Shown one piece after another: positions 18,611 to 26,769 of a DNA stretch of 64,000 nucleotides. Each line of letters begins with the position of its first letter. Position 1 is the first letter of the stretch. Source of the DNA: Trachelipus rathkii (Eukaryota; Arthropoda; Malacostraca; Isopoda; Trachelipodidae); NCBI GenBank assembly GCA_015478945.1, contig JABUQX010002232.1, positions 1-64,000 of the forward strand, in the 5' to 3' direction. The notes under the pieces were generated by a model that saw only the letters and a program-made list of their open reading frames with translations, was not told the DNA's origin and did not search any database. The position numbers were made by a program, and so were the translations under genes.

Positions 18611-21295
18611 CTATAAATTTTGAAAGGATATCGTATTCGGCAAAGAAACAATATCCCCCAAATTTCGAATATATTTCGCTGCGTGATAAAATAACGTTTT
18701 AGTACCAAGAGAAAAAACGTGAGCGTTCGGGATGCGATGCTTCATCATTTCGTGCTGCTCGGCCGTCCCGGCGATATATTCCACGATATATCTGATCAAT
18801 TCGAGCAATAAATGTTGAGGTTCTTGACAATCCGAGATTAATTCTAAGTTCTTCGCGATCATCGGGTTGTCGTAAATTCGCTCTCCACCCCCGTGTACGT
18901 TTTGTAAAAACGACGTTATCTCGTCGCATTTGATTCTCTTATTATTCCTCCCGATCTCGGTTTTAGAAATTTCTTCGATTTCTTCGGACCCTGATACTTC
19001 GTCGTCGCAAGAATTAGACGACGACGACGACGACGACGAGGATGAAAAGAAATCAATAGGTCCCCTTCCGCCGGCGTCATCCGCTTTTTTATTTTTGCGC
19101 AGGTGCCAGAATCCCGCCTTTCTGGGCCTTGCCCCCCTCGCGTCTTTCGTTTCCAGGTGATCCGAAAGTTTCTTTTCGATGTAGGATTTCCAAACATTAT
19201 CCACGGCGTGGTTCAAAGATATCTCTTCGTCTACATTTAAGTTTACCATCAGGGCCAAAACGATAGCCACGATATTGTAGACGACGAAGGAAAAATCGGC
19301 CTGACGCCGTTCCTCGAAAAATCCTGTATTACATCGCTTCATCGCTTCATACCATTTATTGTAAGAAAAATTTCTCCCGTTTTCGCTTTCGAAGAGTTCC
19401 GATAGGCATTTCGTGGCCGTTATTTCTAATTCCTTCGAATTCGTTTTGCCGCACGATTTGCACGACGAGGGTGTAGTCGACGAAGAAGCTTCCCTTCTCT
19501 TTAGAACGCGATCGAATATTTCCACGGGACACAAGCAATGTTCGCTTTCGAATTCGAGAATTTTATCGAGGAGAGAGTTTCTTCGCTTATATTCAAAATC
19601 CTCAATTATCGGTTTCGAATAATCGGTGCCGCAAAGGAGAGACCAAATAACTGCCGATACGCCGGAAAAACAAGTGGAGAGGAGTTTCGATAAATTGTAA
19701 AAACAAAATTCCGTGGCGAATAAGTCGTACCTTTTGTATTTCGTGTTGTAAAAAACCCTCGTCTCACCATTCCTGTAGGTCGGTAGGTTTTGCCTTTTTT
19801 GCAGCACCAATAATTTCGGGTCCTCGACCTCCTTTTTCTTTTTTCTTTTCAAAATTTCGGATACGATTGCTTTCTCGCGCGCTTCTAAAATCGAAGGGAA
19901 AAACACCATATCGACATCGGTTCCGTATAAAAGAATATGTCTCACGTTCGAAACGCACATCCTCTCGATCATATTTCTCCAACTGTATTCTCTAGCGTCT
20001 ATTTGGTCGCAGTTCGGAGTGCGGAAATTCTTCGGAACGAAATATCTTTTCATACTCTTAGCCGACAATTCGTTATCTTTCTCGTTTAAATACGCGCTGA
20101 ATGAAGATAACGGCGGTTCCTTCTGAGAGCGCGCCACCGCGATCACCGTCGACGACGGGGATCGCTCTTGCTCGCTGATCTCGTCATTGCGTAAACAAAT
20201 TCCGTTTTTCGCGAATTGGCAAAATCTAGACATGTCGACATCCGCTTCGTTACTGTTGAAATTAGCGACGTAAACGCTCTCGAGGTTGAGGTAACGTATA
20301 AGGAATAACGCTATGTACGGTTCTTGCAAAAATTTTACGAGAGACCAAAATGGAATTTTCTCGCAAACCATTTTTAAAACCGTGCCCAAATACTGGTCGG
20401 GGATTCTATATACGCTACCGACCGCCTCCGCCGACAACGATGTTCCATCACCGCTGATATTCCTTTCCATTATACCTTTTAACAACACTGATAATCTATC
20501 GATTCTACCGTATTTCGAACGTTTCAATTTCCTTTTCTCTCGTTCCTGCTTTTTGAGCCCGATATATCCTCTATCGATGAAAAAAATTAAATATTTGATC
20601 GCGTCATTCGAGTCTGAATCGAACTTTAGAGATTTTTTTAAATCTTCGGCGAATCGCCATAGGAAATAAAAGTAAAAACTAGAAAGAAAATGATCGTGCA
20701 GATCCCCGAGACGCCGCCGCCGCCTCCCGTGCTGCTGCTGCTGCTGTTGTCGCTGTTCCCGATTATGGAAGCTGAGAATATTCTTCTTCGTCTCGTAATC
20801 GTAAGCCAGGAATTTGGATTCCTCTTCGGGTTTGTAGTTTAAGAAATTGGTGAAAATATACTCCTCGAGCATTGAGCGCTCTGGAATGTGTTTTAAAAAT
20901 GAATCCGGTATATTATTTTCTCGAAATCCATCATCGTTCGCGTTTATCTCCTCTCCGTCGCACTTCCATAAAGCAAACTTTTTATCATCGAGGTCGTATT
21001 TGCATCTTTTCGTGTAGAAATTGATGAGCGGTGTCAACGACATTTTTGCGCAAAATAATAGCGCCGTCGCGTCCAGGCAAACGCAGGTGTTCTTTTTATA
21101 AACGTCTTCCATTAGATTTTGCAATTGGGTTTCTTCCTTTATATCGAATATTTTTTGCGAAATTACGGAATCTCGGTCGAAATACGGGTATCCTTTGTAC
21201 ATTTCGAATCTCTTCCCCTTTCTCTTTGGCAAATATCGTTGTTCCGATAATTCGACGATCTTGTGCATTAGACTGAATCCTTTTAGAACCCCCAT
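18611..21295 (-). CDS. XRN/FEN (PIN-like) superfamily nuclease-like protein, 894 aa
   Basis: Starts MGVLKGF, like the conserved MGV/MGI start of XRN and FEN/XPG enzymes. Acidic positions then follow in family order: D75 in CVCLDATALL, D241 in LIFFIDRGYIGLKK followed by a basic helix, D460 and D462 in LLYGTDVDMVFF, and D558 in LLCGTDYSKPI. The YGxDxDM form is closest to 5'-3' exoribonucleases; LCGTDY resembles FEN/XPG. The usual Glu pair between the second and third motifs is not obvious. Large inserts (polyGln 182-187, Ser run near 770) make it longer than FEN1. The role would be 5' RNA or DNA processing. It is a remote call; loss of activity is possible. Confidence 0.65.
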   Translation of the reverse strand: MGVLKGFSLMHKIVELSEQRYLPKRKGKRFEMYKGYPYFDRDSVISQKIFDIKEETQLQNLMEDVYKKNTCVCLDATALLFCAKMSLTPLINFYTKRCKYDLDDKKFALWKCDGEEINANDDGFRENNIPDSFLKHIPERSMLEEYIFTNFLNYKPEEESKFLAYDYETKKNILSFHNREQRQQQQQQHGRRRRRLGDLHDHFLSSFYFYFLWRFAEDLKKSLKFDSDSNDAIKYLIFFIDRGYIGLKKQEREKRKLKRSKYGRIDRLSVLLKGIMERNISGDGTSLSAEAVGSVYRIPDQYLGTVLKMVCEKIPFWSLVKFLQEPYIALFLIRYLNLESVYVANFNSNEADVDMSRFCQFAKNGICLRNDEISEQERSPSSTVIAVARSQKEPPLSSFSAYLNEKDNELSAKSMKRYFVPKNFRTPNCDQIDAREYSWRNMIERMCVSNVRHILLYGTDVDMVFFPSILEAREKAIVSEILKRKKKKEVEDPKLLVLQKRQNLPTYRNGETRVFYNTKYKRYDLFATEFCFYNLSKLLSTCFSGVSAVIWSLLCGTDYSKPIIEDFEYKRRNSLLDKILEFESEHCLCPVEIFDRVLKRREASSSTTPSSCKSCGKTNSKELEITATKCLSELFESENGRNFSYNKWYEAMKRCNTGFFEERRQADFSFVVYNIVAIVLALMVNLNVDEEISLNHAVDNVWKSYIEKKLSDHLETKDARGARPRKAGFWHLRKNKKADDAGGRGPIDFFSSSSSSSSSSNSCDDEVSGSEEIEEISKTEIGRNNKRIKCDEITSFLQNVHGGGERIYDNPMIAKNLELISDCQEPQHLLLELIRYIVEYIAGTAEQHEMMKHRIPNAHVFSLGTKTLFYHAAKYIRNLGDIVSLPNTISFQNL

Positions 21296-21486
21296 GGTGA
21301 ACTTCTTGCAGTGGCTAGGTTATAACGAATAGTATTCGGGTTATTATACGTTCCGCTTTCCTATTCGGTGATAATGTAATAATTAATTACTCGTTCTTTT
21401 ATTTTTTATTTATTAATTTATTTATTTTCATAGTTAATCGACTCTCGATGAGATATTATAAAAACAAAACTAGTTATATCGATTTA

Positions 21487-21672
21487 GAAGGTTTATTTCG
21501 TCGGCGCAAAAGTTTTATGATATTGATTGATTAATAATTAATAAAGGAAAGTTAATTGAATGGAAACAAATTTTAGTAAGCAAGGTTTATTTCGTCGGCG
21601 CCAAAATATTATGATATTACTTATTAATAAAAGAAAGTTAATTAAATAGAAACAAATTTACGTAAACAATAT
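21487..21672. repeat. Pair of about 94-bp direct repeats
   Basis: Both copies contain AAGGTTTATTTCGTCGGCGC, TTATGATATT, AAGTTAATT and GAAACAAATTT in order, with several substitutions and a small deletion in the second. They lie 190-380 bp upstream of the nuclease-like start codon. Confidence 0.8.
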
Positions 21673-21715
21673 AACTCAAAGCCAATTACATATTTTTGGG
21701 ATTTAAAATTTGACC

Positions 21716-21727
21716 GATGACGTCATC
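21716..21727. promoter_or_regulatory. Perfect CRE-type palindrome
   Basis: GATGACGTCATC is a 12-bp perfect palindrome containing TGACGTCA, the CREB/ATF consensus, about 420 bp upstream of the nuclease-like gene. Together with the AP-1-type array it suggests host bZIP factors are used, though a single site can occur by chance. Confidence 0.5.
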
Positions 21728-21809
21728 GCCACACGTTTCGGGGATGAACTTATTTTCTTTTCCGGTATTCGGAGAGCTACTTATCGGCCGGTGATGCGAT
21801 TATGAGATT

Positions 21810-22286
21810 CTAGCCTTTCCTCAAGATTTTGTTTTTCGGATAAAAGGCGGAATCCGTCAACGTTCTCTTTTTTCCCGTTTGAGTATTTGGCAAAACTTTA
21901 TTATTTTCTTGCTGCCCGCTGGCGGCGCCATTATCAACGCTCAGAGATTCAGTTTTTCTCTTCGCGTTTTCTGATTTTTGGAAAAATAAATCCCGACGGG
22001 AAGGGGGGTCAATATCCTCTGGCGATTCTGATGAAATCCCTATCGCGTTCTCGATTCCGATGTTCGAAATAACAAAATCAATTTTCTTCTCTAAAGTATC
22101 TTGCCTATCGTTCAAACTTTTAAAGCTGGTTAGGATTATCTTTGAAAACTCTTCCCTCATTCTTCTTTTTATTTCTTCGAGATTCATTCTCACGTTCGTT
22201 TTCACGGTCTCGGCGTCTTCCTTTATGCTATCCATATATTGATCGGTGTTTCTCATTATAAGGTCGATTTCGGAGTCTAAATTCAT
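21810..22286 (-). CDS. Coiled-coil protein, 158 aa
   Basis: Residues 1-75 are an almost continuous amphipathic helix (MRNTDQYMDSIKEDAETVKT onward, then LEKKIDFVISNIG), predicting a coiled coil. The C-terminal half is Ser/Lys/Asn-rich and disordered, with basic clusters (NAKRKTES, TGKKRTL, NKILRKG) that could act as nuclear localisation signals. No cysteines or membrane segment. It lies in a minus-strand run upstream of the nuclease-like gene. The family is not recognised. Confidence 0.75.
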   Translation of the reverse strand: MNLDSEIDLIMRNTDQYMDSIKEDAETVKTNVRMNLEEIKRRMREEFSKIILTSFKSLNDRQDTLEKKIDFVISNIGIENAIGISSESPEDIDPPSRRDLFFQKSENAKRKTESLSVDNGAASGQQENNKVLPNTQTGKKRTLTDSAFYPKNKILRKG

Positions 22287-22438
22287 TTTTATTCGTTTAC
22301 CTTATTCGATTATTTTTTTTTTAGTTTGGATTAGTAAAATATATATATATCTATTCGTACCTGAATTTTATTAAAAGATTTATTATTATTTATTAATAAT
22401 ATTATCACCATCATTAATCGTGCCTAGACGAAGTACGT

Positions 22439-23029
22439 TTATTGGTTCACCATATTTACTTCGCGCGCGAGATCGTGACCTTCGGGAACATGGGGGTGTT
22501 TTACCGCGAAAATCGGTAAATCTTTACGGTCGATTTCGAACGAGAGTTTAACGTATTCTCGAAATATACGCTCGTCCGTTAGCAATCGACCTATACGGTT
22601 TAATATTGGATCGTTCATACGCGAAATCCGCGAAAGAAGATACGAAAGCGGTACCCCTCCCCCGTCGTCGTTGTCACTTTGAAGTAAGACGATTTTGTCG
22701 TAATCGTTACTAGCAACGAAAATTAGGTATTTGAAGTAATTCGATATCGCGAAGGTGACGTAGTGCAACCAAGCTTCTTCGTCGGTACACAACGGATTTT
22801 TCAATTTTTCTCTAGCGCATTTCAGTAGCGCGGCGAACGTCAAAAATTCTCGGCCGGAAACTCTTAAAATTTTATTTCGCGTAAGAGGGATAGCGTAGTC
22901 TAAACCGCTTCTGGTTTCGAGGTGACGCCGGCGGCTACGAAAAATTAAATAGAAGTGAACGATCATTATTACGAACACGCTAAAAATCGTATAGGCGACC
23001 ATCAGGGAAAGCAGCTTATCGAACGTCAT
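22439..23029 (-). CDS. N-terminally anchored membrane protein, 196 aa
   Basis: A hydrophobic segment at residues 5-29 is followed directly by RSRRRH, which favours N-terminus out and the main domain cytosolic or inside the virion. The 160-residue domain after it is mixed alpha/beta, with two cysteines only. Size and anchor resemble short envelope-complex proteins of large arthropod viruses, but the cysteine pattern does not let me assign a PIF. It ends about 70 bp upstream of nothing else on its strand and is preceded by the 980-residue membrane gene, so the two may be co-expressed. Confidence 0.8.
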   Translation of the reverse strand: MTFDKLLSLMVAYTIFSVFVIMIVHFYLIFRSRRRHLETRSGLDYAIPLTRNKILRVSGREFLTFAALLKCAREKLKNPLCTDEEAWLHYVTFAISNYFKYLIFVASNDYDKIVLLQSDNDDGGGVPLSYLLSRISRMNDPILNRIGRLLTDERIFREYVKLSFEIDRKDLPIFAVKHPHVPEGHDLAREVNMVNQ

Positions 23030-23098
23030 TATTAGGTGGTCGCTGAAATATGAAAAAAATTAAGGATGTTGTTATCATTCATATTATATTATTATTAT

Positions 23099-26041
23099 TT
23101 ATAGGTAATTAAATAGATCGGTAAATTTTTCGTATTGGTACCGAGGAAGAAAGCAATCGAATTTCGGATATCGTTTTTCCTTTCGGCAGTGATGGAAAAC
23201 GTTTCTAACGTCGCCTTTGTCTACGCATTGAATATAATGAAGGTATTCGGCGTAACTCATTAGCAACGCGGCGTGATTCGCGGAATATTCGTCGTCGAGT
23301 CGCTCGTTCGAAATATAATGATCCAATTTTAAGCAGTACACTTCCTCGGGTTTCAACGGTCCGATATAATCTCGGGGAAGAGTTTTATTCAGCGTCTCGT
23401 ATTTGAAAAGCTTAACCAAGAGAGATTCCACGAGAATCAGCAATTTATCGTCGCTCTTTTTTCTCCGAAAGACGGCTAGGATGTACACGAAACTCCCCTC
23501 CTCCTCTTCCTCCGTTCGGGGAGGCGCCACCGCCACGGTGGCAAACGACGCCGCGGAAGGATTCCTCATCTTCGTGTCTTGAATGGAGTAAAAAAATAAA
23601 TTTTTGATTCGAAACTCGGGTACTAGAGGCGATACCGAATAAACTTGAGCTTTTTGTCCGACCATTGGGCCGTTAAGAAACTCGACGTTTAGAAATTGAT
23701 GTTCGCTGGTTAATTTATTAACCGAGCTCGAGTACACGGCCCACCTGTCGGTCACGAACGCGGCGCCGAAATTTGCCTGAAAGTAGGAACCGGACGTCAC
23801 GTCTTCGAACCTCACGTTCGTCTGTTTTCCCATGAGCTTTTTCGCTACTCGCGGAGTGAGGGGATTGATCCACCAAACGACGTACAGATAAGAACAAATA
23901 CTTCCCCAATCGTGTCCGTCGGGAGGAGAGTAGGAGGAGAGGTGGGAGATGGCCGGTATTCCGAATCCGGTCCCCCTTTCACCTATTCTTAGCTTATTTT
24001 TCCCCATAGCCCGAGTTTGACCGCTTAAAAAAAATTCTCTCGTTACGGTTATAATTGAATTCGTGAGTGACGGGGAGCGCGCGTACCTGTACTCGAAACT
24101 CGGGTACCGAACGTTGTAAACGTATTGTTGTGGAGGTCGACCTTCGCCGTTTAAACGCGTGTATCTGAGTGGCGGTAGGCTATAGTAACTTTCCGTTACG
24201 ACGATTCCCTCGGCCGACTGAAAGTTTCCGCATAACGAGTGCGTCGCCGCGGAAGTAAAAAGCGGAAATGGCGCGATTTCCGCCAACGCTCCTTTCGGAC
24301 TCACGTTTTCCGAAGACGGCAGAGATAGGAGAGGCATCGTGTTAGACGTTTTGCATATCATCGCCCTAATATCCAGGTGGTCGGGTACTACGGTCGAAGA
24401 TTCGTCATTCTCGTTCGTAGTTTTGCAATAATGACGATTAACGGCGTGAAACGACAGTGGTTTTCCTCTTTTTTTATTTACGAAGAAAAACGTAGAATCG
24501 GTCGGAGAAAACGAACCGCGGAATAAACTTTTGTAGCACGTGTCCGGTTTTATAAAATTAGTCGCGTAGAGCAGCTCGCCCATCTTCAAGGATATGCCGA
24601 GAAAGGGCGCTTGCTCGAACCACTCTCTCGTCGGTGGCGGCGATGGGTATTTCGATATCATCGACGCGAAATTAAAGGTCTTAGGCGTCATCGTTTCTTC
24701 CGCGATTCCGATGCACAGATCTAGGGCCATGTTGTTGACTCTAAAGTTTTCGCGGCGGGAAGAGGATGATGAAGAAGACTTTAAAATATTGGCCAATTTT
24801 TTATCCGCGAACGAGATTTCCTTTTCGTGCCCGCTTTTTAAAATCGTTTCGAGCGAGTAGATTTGCTCATAGACGGCATCGTTTGTTTCCGAATTGTAGG
24901 ACAAAGACCACCCCCGCGGAAGGTTTTGGTCTTCCTCGTCGATCTTCCAGAGGAGAACGAAATGCTCCAGTTCGTTATTCGGGTTCTGTATCGTCGATAT
25001 TTTTCCTTCGCGAACGTCCTCGGCGTCGTAATCTATATAGTAGGATTTAGAAAATGAAGAAGTCAACGACGACGAGTCGGCGTCGTCGTCATCGTTCGTT
25101 TCCAGAACTCGTACGTTAGATAAAAATTTACACTTTCTTAACAATTGAAGAGGTTTTCGAGATGGAGGAAGAGAAATCGGCTTTAGATTCGGAAATTTCG
25201 CGACGTACTCGGTGCCTTCGAAAATACCATCGGGGTAAGATACTTCATCTTCATCGGCGCTTTCCGTCGTCGGTTTTAAACGGTCGTACAGGAGAATAGC
25301 GTCTCTCGATATTAGCAATGGCCTAAAATTGAAAAGATTAATTTCTAATCTCACCTGTCCAGTGAACAAAACCTTATCGTATACGGTTTCGTTATCACCA
25401 CCACCGTCGTCGCCGCCTAATAAAATTCGTAAGTCGTAATAGTAGTTAGGGATTAAAACTGAAAAGTTTTTGACCGGAACGGGCGAACCGAAATTTTCGG
25501 TTTTTAATTCTATATCTATCAAAGAATAAAATAGCGACGAATCGGTATCCGGACTCGAGCCACCAGTCGTTGCCGCTATTGGTGGGGTATTGATGCCCTT
25601 TTTCGATGGCTCGGGTTTTCCTGCAGCCGTCGCCGTCAGCCGTTTCCCGATTTGAATTAAAAGTTTCATCTCTCGTCCTCGCCCTCTATTATTCACACCC
25701 TCGATGAGCAACTGGGGATATTTTTCGCCGACACTCAGTTTGTGACTCAACTCGACCTGAGATATCGAGGGTATTAAATCGAGATCAGTGTTGATCATCG
25801 TCGTAGTAGTAGTGGTTCGATCGTTGGATGTTTGATCATTATCGGTGGGAGCGCTAGCGGGAAGAAGGGGAGGACGGTTCTTTTTTTCGATATGATTTAA
25901 AATTTTATTTAGAAAACCAGTTTTACGCAACGATAAACTTTTAATGCTTTTATAGATGAAAACCATCATTGTTAAGCCGAAACAGCATATAAAGAGAAAA
26001 AGCGCTAAAAAATATAATCGTATTTTTAGTTTTTTAGGCAT
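23099..26041 (-). CDS. Large signal-anchored envelope-type protein, 980 aa
   Basis: Residues 8-30 form one strong hydrophobic anchor with basic flanks (MPKKLKIR before, KSIKSLSLRK after). The remaining roughly 940 residues look like an ectodomain: strand-rich, Ser/Thr-rich linkers, and cysteines concentrated in the second half (near 440, 528, 561, 585, 613, 745 and in the last 60 residues). A Thr/Asp repeat-rich stalk lies at about 60-90. Uncleaved anchor plus large ectodomain is typical of virion envelope proteins of nuclear arthropod viruses. I considered nimavirus VP110-sized proteins, but only length and anchor agree, so I give no name. Confidence 0.85.
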   Translation of the reverse strand: MPKKLKIRLYFLALFLFICCFGLTMMVFIYKSIKSLSLRKTGFLNKILNHIEKKNRPPLLPASAPTDNDQTSNDRTTTTTTMINTDLDLIPSISQVELSHKLSVGEKYPQLLIEGVNNRGRGREMKLLIQIGKRLTATAAGKPEPSKKGINTPPIAATTGGSSPDTDSSLFYSLIDIELKTENFGSPVPVKNFSVLIPNYYYDLRILLGGDDGGGDNETVYDKVLFTGQVRLEINLFNFRPLLISRDAILLYDRLKPTTESADEDEVSYPDGIFEGTEYVAKFPNLKPISLPPSRKPLQLLRKCKFLSNVRVLETNDDDDADSSSLTSSFSKSYYIDYDAEDVREGKISTIQNPNNELEHFVLLWKIDEEDQNLPRGWSLSYNSETNDAVYEQIYSLETILKSGHEKEISFADKKLANILKSSSSSSSRRENFRVNNMALDLCIGIAEETMTPKTFNFASMISKYPSPPPTREWFEQAPFLGISLKMGELLYATNFIKPDTCYKSLFRGSFSPTDSTFFFVNKKRGKPLSFHAVNRHYCKTTNENDESSTVVPDHLDIRAMICKTSNTMPLLSLPSSENVSPKGALAEIAPFPLFTSAATHSLCGNFQSAEGIVVTESYYSLPPLRYTRLNGEGRPPQQYVYNVRYPSFEYRYARSPSLTNSIITVTREFFLSGQTRAMGKNKLRIGERGTGFGIPAISHLSSYSPPDGHDWGSICSYLYVVWWINPLTPRVAKKLMGKQTNVRFEDVTSGSYFQANFGAAFVTDRWAVYSSSVNKLTSEHQFLNVEFLNGPMVGQKAQVYSVSPLVPEFRIKNLFFYSIQDTKMRNPSAASFATVAVAPPRTEEEEEGSFVYILAVFRRKKSDDKLLILVESLLVKLFKYETLNKTLPRDYIGPLKPEEVYCLKLDHYISNERLDDEYSANHAALLMSYAEYLHYIQCVDKGDVRNVFHHCRKEKRYPKFDCFLPRYQYEKFTDLFNYL

Positions 26042-26210
26042 GTTTTTTTTTTTATTATTATAATATAATTATTATTATTATTATATTATATTATTATTTT
26101 ATTAATTATTATTATTATATTATTATTATTTTATTAATTATTATATTAATTATTATTATTATTATTATTAAATTATTATTATTATGAAAGGATCGTCTTT
26201 CTTGAAAGTA
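26042..26210. repeat. ATT/TTA microsatellite
   Basis: About 140 bp of TTA and ATTATT runs upstream of the 980-residue gene's start. Simple sequence with no other content visible. Confidence 0.85.
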
Positions 26211-26218
26211 AAGAATAT

Positions 26219-26372
26219 AACGCTCGTTTTTATCGGCGGAAAAATATTTTTATTGCTATAGTCTGTTTATTACAAATGAAGAAATAATTAAAACATTCTG
26301 TCGATTAAATTCTTCTTCTTCTTTTTCTTCTTCTTCTTCAACTCGGCCATTTTACGTAGATATCCATCTTCA
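26219..26372 (-). pseudogene. Decayed duplicate of the 3' end of the H2A-like gene
   Basis: This stretch parallels 26409-26540 in order: AACGCTCGTTTTTAT, the TTTTTATTG block, the position of the stop region, then TCAACTCGGC, a TTTAC-TAGATAT block. The last part corresponds to the coding end of the H2A-like gene. A TCTTCT microsatellite has expanded inside it and the frame is lost. It is a tandem partial duplication that has decayed. Confidence 0.65.
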
Positions 26373-26471
26373 TTTTATTATAAAATACATACATATATAT
26401 TTAACCGAAACGCTCGTTTTTATTACCGAAAAAAATACTTTTATTGATACAATCGGTTTAGAAAAAATGAA

Positions 26472-26729
26472 TTAGGAAAAAATTTTGTCGAGAAGGTTTT
26501 TCAACTCGGCGTCTTTACCTAGATATCGACTTAAATGAGAAGGTAATAACGTTTTTCGATTTTCTAATAAAGTCACCTTTATTCCTCCTTCTAGAATTTC
26601 TTTTATCAAGAATTCAATAATCGCGGCGAGATAATGAGCGGCGTTTTCCTCCACGGTTAGACCGCCACTTTCTTTCACTAATCCCGTGTACATCAATTCG
26701 GCTAATTCGAATTTCCTTTCCGTATCCAT
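26472..26729 (-). CDS. H2A-like histone-fold mini-protein, 85 aa
   Basis: The whole protein matches the histone-fold core of H2A: an alpha1-like start, then AAHYLAAIIEFLIKEILE (alpha2), NRKTLLPSHLSRYL (loop 2 and alpha3) and KDAELKNLLDKIF (C-terminal helix). These align with APVYLAAV-EYL--EILE, NKKTRIIPRHLQLAI and NDEELNKLL in H2A. The basic N-terminal tail and the C-terminal docking tail are absent, and the loop 1 arginines are not kept. It could pair with H2B or compete for it, package viral DNA or alter chromatin (inference). It lies 40 bp downstream of the hydrolase gene on the same strand. Confidence 0.82.
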   Translation of the reverse strand: MDTERKFELAELMYTGLVKESGGLTVEENAAHYLAAIIEFLIKEILEGGIKVTLLENRKTLLPSHLSRYLGKDAELKNLLDKIFS

Positions 26730-26769
26730 CGCTTTCTTTTTTTTTCTTCATCGGAAAGAAAAATGCTTA

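Larger units (their letters stand above)
21296..21809. promoter_or_regulatory. Upstream region of the nuclease-like gene with repeats and a CRE
   Basis: 514 bp without a gene. Two direct repeats of about 94 bp (roughly 21487-21581 and 21582-21672) share AAGGTTTATTTCGTCGGCGC and a TTATGATATT block. A perfect CRE palindrome lies further upstream. All of it is 5' to the minus-strand nuclease-like gene. Confidence 0.6.

Noticed and set aside
22439..23029. PIF-3 homolog
   Set aside because: The size and N-terminal anchor agree, but it has only two cysteines and no motif supporting that family.
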